Source of the DNA: Incurvaria masculella
Taxonomy: Eukaryota > Arthropoda > Insecta > Lepidoptera > Incurvariidae
Assembly: GCA_946894095.1 (NCBI GenBank)
Contig: OX335657.1
Location: 3,100,001-3,164,000, forward strand
DNA: 64,000 bases
Reading direction: 5' to 3'
Both the position numbers and the translations under genes were made by a program. Positions within the stretch are counted from its first letter, which is position 1. Each line of letters begins with the position of its first letter. Of this stretch, positions 59,540 through 64,000 are shown piece by piece. The notes beneath the pieces were generated by a model. That model was not told where the DNA came from and did not search any database. It was given only the letters and a program-made list of their open reading frames with translations.

Positions 59540-59727
59540 GGTTCACGAGACACCTTGCATTTCTGGCATCCGGAATAAGTTACAGATGTAGTTATAGTAC
59601 TCGATATACAAGGCAATTGCTTGACATAACTTTCCTCAACAAACTGATAAACGGTGACTTGGATTGCCCTGAACTCCTAGGTAAAATCGGTATCTTGGTG
59701 CCACGAGTAAATTCTAGTTTACCCTAA
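59540..59727 (+). pseudogene. LINE polymerase C-terminal remnant
   Basis: YTRQLLDITFLNKLINGDLD followed by CPELLGKI and VPR matches the DxxFLxKLLNGxIDCPELL segment near the C-terminus of many insect non-LTR RT proteins. The frame extends upstream through the hairpin at 59486, where similarity is not evident. Strongly truncated. Confidence 0.7.
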
Positions 59728-60114
59728 CAACAAAACTTTTTAAGTTCCACTTTCAACTTCTAATTTAGCATCAGAGTCAAGCTTGCCGAGAATGTTACGT
59801 TGTTATAATGATAACAACGTCAGCCCAGTCAAATATAATTTGATATTTTTAACCTTATTAATATATATTTTTTCAAATTTATTATCAAATATTTGTCAAA
59901 AATTGATTAGATTAATACACATTATTATATAATTTATCTTTTGTAATAATTTGAGTGCCGTGTATACATATTAATGGTACTGACACCCTGAATGTGGCAC
60001 TTACTTACTTAGTAATTGTGCTGTGAGCATAGCTATTTAAGTTGTCCGTGGGTTTACTGTTGGTGTACCTATAAATAAATGAAATAAATAAAATAGGAGG
60101 ACATGTGCAGGAAC
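59728..60114. other. AT-rich unassigned stretch
   Basis: Probably in part 3' UTR of the LINE remnant (AATAAATGAAATAAATAAAA near 60073). Nothing else seen. Confidence 0.4.
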
Positions 60115-60205
60115 AGAAAAGTCAGCCAGTCAGTCAGCGTGTTTGCGTCCACTGCTGAACATACGCCTCTCCAATTTTTCCTCAGTCCTCTTGGCCCTCA
60201 GCGGT
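60115..60205 (-). repeat. RTE-like LINE 3' tail (minus)
   Basis: CAGCCAGTCAGTCAGCGTG then TTTGCGTCCACTGCTGAACA, ACGCCTCTCCAATTTTTCCT: the reverse of the tail at 22990-23079, including the (CTGA)n end. Confidence 0.7.
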
Positions 60206-60215
60206 AGAGTAGAGA

Positions 60216-60555
60216 AGTAGAGAGGGATAAATATTATAACGCTATGAGAGAGAGAAGAGTGAATCCTAACATGGAGATAGAGATAACGTATCAAACGAAG
60301 AAAGAGAGAGAGAACAAAATTAGAGATATGGAGGGACGGAAAAATAGAGAGGAATAAATATTATAAAAACTCTACAACAGTTCTAAAAAAGATACTGAGG
60401 TAACGATTCCCGGGTAGCACAGACAGAGAAAGTGATAGAAAGATAGAGATCAAACAGACACATGGAGGGACATAAAGTAGAACTAGATAGAAATTGTGTC
60501 TCTATGACATAAAGACTGAATCCTAACAAGGAGACTGAGATAACGTTTCCCGGCG
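60216..60555 (+). repeat. Purine-rich degenerate tandem repeat
   Basis: GAGAGAGA-rich tract in which AGAGAGGRATAAATATTATAA occurs at 60216 and 60343, TGAATCCTAACAWGGAGA at 60260 and 60511, and ATGGAGGGACRKAAA at 60330 and 60463. Units of about 125-250 bp, much eroded. Confidence 0.6.
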
Positions 60556-60835
60556 CAGTGTTTGGAAGACTTCAGTTAATCCCCGATTCGAGTCGGAGTT
60601 TGCCGTAGCGGGGCCTAAATTAACGCAGACGGAACGAGCGAAATTTAATTTAGGACACAGCGAGCGAAGGCAAATACGCAAACAGCTACGCTTTCTGTGT
60701 GAGAAGGAATGCTGGAATTGTGTAAATAGAAGGGGGAAGCCTTGTGCAAGATGTTTACACATTTTCAATGGCAAATATACATTTTTAAAGGCACAGAGTA
60801 TGTAACATCATCCTTATTTATCTTTTTTACTTTAT

Positions 60836-60902
60836 TATGGGCCCGTAAGCTTCAGAAAATTGCGCTCCTCTTACAAAGCAAGTGTACTCATTTGAAAGCC
60901 TC
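60836..60902 (+). repeat. Single arm of the TTAA foldback element
   Basis: GGGCCCGTAAGCTTCAGAAA, ATTGCGCTCCTCTTACAAAG, TACTCATTTGAAAGCC: one arm of the element at 31476/44230. Confidence 0.6.
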
Positions 60903-62277
60903 TCCACGCGCATCGAGTGTCAAGTCGTAGCGGGCTGCAGAGAGAACGGGGCGCGAGACAAGTGGGACCACGGAGGATGGAGGTAGAGAGGAGATGGTCT
61001 TCGCAAACAGGGTCTGTGTCCACCAAGTGGGTCTCTACGTCACAGCCCACGTGATAAGAAGGCGTGGCTTAGCGTCATTCGCGATATGGCGCTGGCGGTT
61101 TTAGGTTGTGGGACAATATGTCTGCAGCGCAATTTTCAGCGAACATTCGATTAAACGATGAGATTTTTTGTAAAATGTTGCATACATTACACAGGACAAA
61201 ACAATCTAAAGTTTGTAGGTGGAATTAAGTTTTATTGGTCAGTAAAACACCTCATATTTTATCATTTGAGTCAATATTCGAGCATTGTATCGATGTATCG
61301 CTCTTGCTATGTGCCCATAGATGGCACGCAATAATTTTCTTTGTACGGTAAGAAATTTTGATCACATGATGCAAATTTTTATGATATTTTTAAATTAAAA
61401 TTATTCCAATCCGCGCGAAAGTATAGATTTAAATTTCGAAGGTTTTTTATAGAAAAACTCACAATAAAATGCAAAAGGCGCCATCTAGTTGTAGACTTGT
61501 AACCACTAAGAATAGATCTCGTAATAGCTGCTTCCGGTAGATGGATTTAGTACAAAAGGCGGAACTTGAACCCCCACCACGAAATGTTTTCCCCCCGCTT
61601 CCCCGCGCAGTGTCACGCTGCGTTACTTAGTAATATGAGGTAATAATACCTCCTCTCTACCTCCCTGAGTGGGAACCTTCTCGCAGGGACTCATTCGCGG
61701 GCACAGCACAAAATCGTACTGTTGTGCTCTGGCAAGGTTTCTGTTTTCAAGAAAAAGACAGTCTTCGTTATGAGGAGGATGCAACACTTCCACAAAGCAA
61801 ACAATGCGTATAGTGTTTGATTTGGTTAGATTAAAAAAATATATTACAAAACGACTTTTTGTTAAAAGTAAACCAAACAAAATTATTAAAACTAACTTGA
61901 TTTTAAATATTCATGGAACAAGCTAGGTTTGATGACTAAGATACTTTACAATGCCAATGGACATCAAACATCTAGTTTAATCAAATCAAGCTGTTTTGAG
62001 TATATTTTTTATCTCCGACGAGAAGTGTATGTATGATCGTCTTTCTACATTTTTTCTACGTTCGTTTTCTTTCTACGTGGGAAGGCCCACCTTAAGTCGG
62101 AAGGTACCTTGCGGAAAGTCAGGACTGGTATGGAAATCAAGAATTGCAAAAGCTAGTAGTTGCGCCGCCGATCCAGCCGCTTGGACATAGAATGGAGAGA
62201 TGCATCACGTCGGGAAGTGAGTATTCGGCGGAATAACGAAAAACAGAGAAGTATAAATAGGAGGCCTGAACCGTAAC
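60903..62277. other. Unassigned stretch
   Basis: No supported gene. GC-rich patch 60900-61130. Minus frame 61623-61880 and plus frame 61996-62190 have no certain domain; the end of the latter (WKSRIAKASSCAADPAAWT) loosely recalls the C-terminus of LINE proteins. Confidence 0.35.
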
Positions 62278-62350
62278 TCATCGCATTTTCGAAGGAACTT
62301 GGTGACATGCCAGGACCTGTCTTACATAAAATGCGATGGTACTACTAGTA
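62278..62350 (-). repeat. SINE scrap (minus)
   Basis: CGAAGGAACTTGGTGACATGCCAGGACCT and AATGCGATGGTACTACTAG match the reverse of the SINE body, with the middle deleted. Confidence 0.6.
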
Positions 62351-62675
62351 AGAAGAAAAAGAAAAAAGTATTCGACAGTCTTACTTGGGCTCCACAACAT
62401 AAAGTGAAACGCTAGGATTTACACTGGGACACCCACAGTCTTCGTCAAAAGAGACCGCAAGAGTTAACCTAAGCTGCGAGCTGCGTAAAGTGAAAACTTA
62501 CACCCAACCCACCGTTATGGTGTTAGCCTAACACGCCGCATTCCTGAAGGAATTAGGTGCCATGCCAGGACCTTACCTACAGCCGGGATGGAAAACACAA
62601 TAGTCTATGGCCGTTTCGATCATATTTTCATTCAATGCGATGATATCAACCTGGCCGTACTTAACCCTTTATTCC

Positions 62676-63234
62676 GGGTCACGATATTTTTGGTCACGAC
62701 AAGGTAAATGGCTGAATCTGGGTTCACATGTTAGAGACCAACCTTCTGATTCTAAATATGTCGGTCTGCGCCGAGTGGTTGCGCTATCTCGATTGGCTAT
62801 ATAAAATAGATGTTGGTATGTACCTGCTGATGAATATACTGATTGTCTGATGAATATGTTGATATAATATTGATACCTTTTAATTATACAACAATAACCA
62901 GTCGGTTTTTTTTTAATACTTAAATATACCTAAAGTTATTTCTGTAACCTAAATCGCCTATAACTACGAAATTCAACCAAACATTTCTTCAGTTTTGGTA
63001 TTGCTAACCAAGTATGTACTGATACTTTCATGCTTCGTTATTTGCAGCCATTTATCTTATCATACATATTTTTAGTCACCATAACTACGTACTTTTTTAG
63101 ACGCCTTATATACGTAACGCAACCACTTGGCGCAGGCAGACCAACACACTTAGCTTCAGAGGGTTGGTCTTTATCCTGTGAACCCAGTTTCAGCCATTTA
63201 CATTATCATTACCATTTTTGTCGCGACCTCCTAA
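62676..63234. mobile_element. Long-TIR foldback element F1, copy 2
   Basis: About 559 bp; the arms GGTCACGATATTTTTGGTCACG ... GACCAACCTTCTGATTC and CTTCAGAGGGTTGGTC ... GTCGCGACCTCC are mirrored as in 32757-33269. The left terminus is 2-3 bases shorter than in copy 1. The interior has a plus frame at 63030-63449 that is incidental. Confidence 0.82.
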
Positions 63235-63311
63235 TCTACTACCATCTAGTAGGTGAAGGGGACCTACTCCTTTCAATGAATTCCGATAACGAAATGCACT
63301 TATTCAACTTA

Positions 63312-63537
63312 GGGCCGATTTTTCAATTCTCAGATAGTACTTATCGGACTGATATAAAATTCACGTGTGTCAAAAGACGGATAGTCATTTCCGGAGAATT
63401 ATGTCTTTCATCACGATTATCTAACTATAATTTTACTAATAAATATTGACTTACTTTATCGGATGGATAAGCAGAAGCGTAAATAAATTCGTCGAATAGC
63501 TATCTGGCTGTTTATCTGACTATTGAAAAATCAGCCC
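63312..63537. mobile_element. MITE family H2, intact copy inside a SINE
   Basis: 226 bp, GGGCCGATTTTTCAAT to ATTGAAAAATCAGCCC, with TTA at 63309-63311 and 63538-63540. The SINE reads CAACTTA-GAAAGAGAAA when the MITE and one TTA are removed, comparable to AACTCAGAAAGAGAAA in other SINE copies. Confidence 0.92.
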
Positions 63538-63622
63538 TTAGAAAGAGAAATAAATTTGTGCAGGAGCGGGCGTGGCTGTGGCATGGGAGGCTAGTCCACG
63601 TGCCCCTAAACTACGACCCGCG

Positions 63623-64000
63623 ATGTATATAGAGCGTCCCGCATGCCGGCCTCACCGCGCACTCTTTTCGCAACAATTCGGTTTCCGCCGACGTTACTCG
63701 TTACAATGGCGGTTAGCTCTATCGCCCCAATACCCGGGTGCGGCCAAGAAAGTTATAGCCTTTGTGCCCTACCGACCGGACTGGAAACGGGAGAGTGGCT
63801 ACTCCTTAGATGACTGCGCACTGGATTCGTGGGAAGCGTAATTCCGTTTACACATTCAATCCAAAGCCGATAATGTGTTAAACCCGCTACAAAATTTTCA
63901 AAATTTTTTTTCCGCTACAAATTGACGTATACTTAAAATATGTTTTTATAGATCAATATACTCATATAGAATCATTCAGTGTGCTCTTTATATTTCGTCA
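63623..64000. other. Unassigned window end
   Basis: 63630-63840 is GC-richer and lies in an 89-residue plus frame (63572-63841) that starts in the SINE; no domain recognised. The final 150 bases are AT-rich. Confidence 0.35.

Larger units (their letters stand above)
62510..63622 (-). mobile_element. tRNA-headed SINE broken by two DNA elements
   Basis: Minus SINE in three pieces: 62510-62670 (3' body), 63235-63308 (mid-body, CCATCTAGTAGGTGAAGGGG) and 63541-63622 (AAAGAGAAATAAATTTGTGC to the head CTACGACCCGC). Foldback F1 (about 62676-63234) and MITE H2 (63312-63537) fill the gaps. Removing both leaves a collinear SINE. Confidence 0.85.

Overview
This window looks like transposon-dominated, intergenic or heterochromatin-like DNA from an insect, most likely a moth or butterfly. 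The evidence is AT-rich sequence, short TTAGG-type telomeric motifs (40142, 48840), tRNA-derived and 5S-rRNA-derived SINEs, and interspersed repeats of a type common in lepidopteran genomes (for example the CGAGTCGGACTCGCAC motif at 29277). The species cannot be named from sequence alone. I find no host protein-coding gene that I can support; every convincing coding region belongs to a mobile element.

Layout. 1-3610: SINEs, three MITE families and an interspersed repeat. 3792-8327: a Ty3/gypsy-type LTR retrotransposon whose 195-bp LTRs differ at one base, but whose gag and pol are broken by frameshifts, stops, a YIDN active site and an integrase deletion. 8661-11035: non-LTR retrotransposon remnants, one split by a small MITE. 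11284-20857: an apparently intact Ty3/gypsy element (gag 371 aa, pol 1102 aa, 499-bp LTRs with no difference that I can see, ATAT target duplication). A 5'-truncated Jockey-like LINE with a complete ORF2 (977 aa) sits inside its 5' LTR, about 33 bp downstream of the TATA box. 22231-30283: a foldback MITE family, the third copy of which is split by a 5,990-bp PIF/Harbinger DNA transposon (24216-30205).

The Harbinger element carries two convergent spliced genes. One is a 362-aa DDE transposase (four exons). The other is a 258-aa Myb/SANT-like partner with a C-terminal coiled coil (three exons). Both can be assembled with phase-compatible introns and no internal stop, so the element may be autonomous.

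30284-64000: a mosaic of SINEs, MITEs, LINE 3' ends, Helitron-like fragments, a 268-bp tandem duplication and small satellites, with many nested insertions that show relative ages. Two SINE types here share one body but carry different promoter heads, tRNA-like or 5S-rRNA-like. Three MITE groups share GGGCCG-like ends and TTA-type target duplications with the Harbinger element, so it or a relative could have mobilised some of them. All intron models, family names and activity statements are readings by eye, without database search or expression data.
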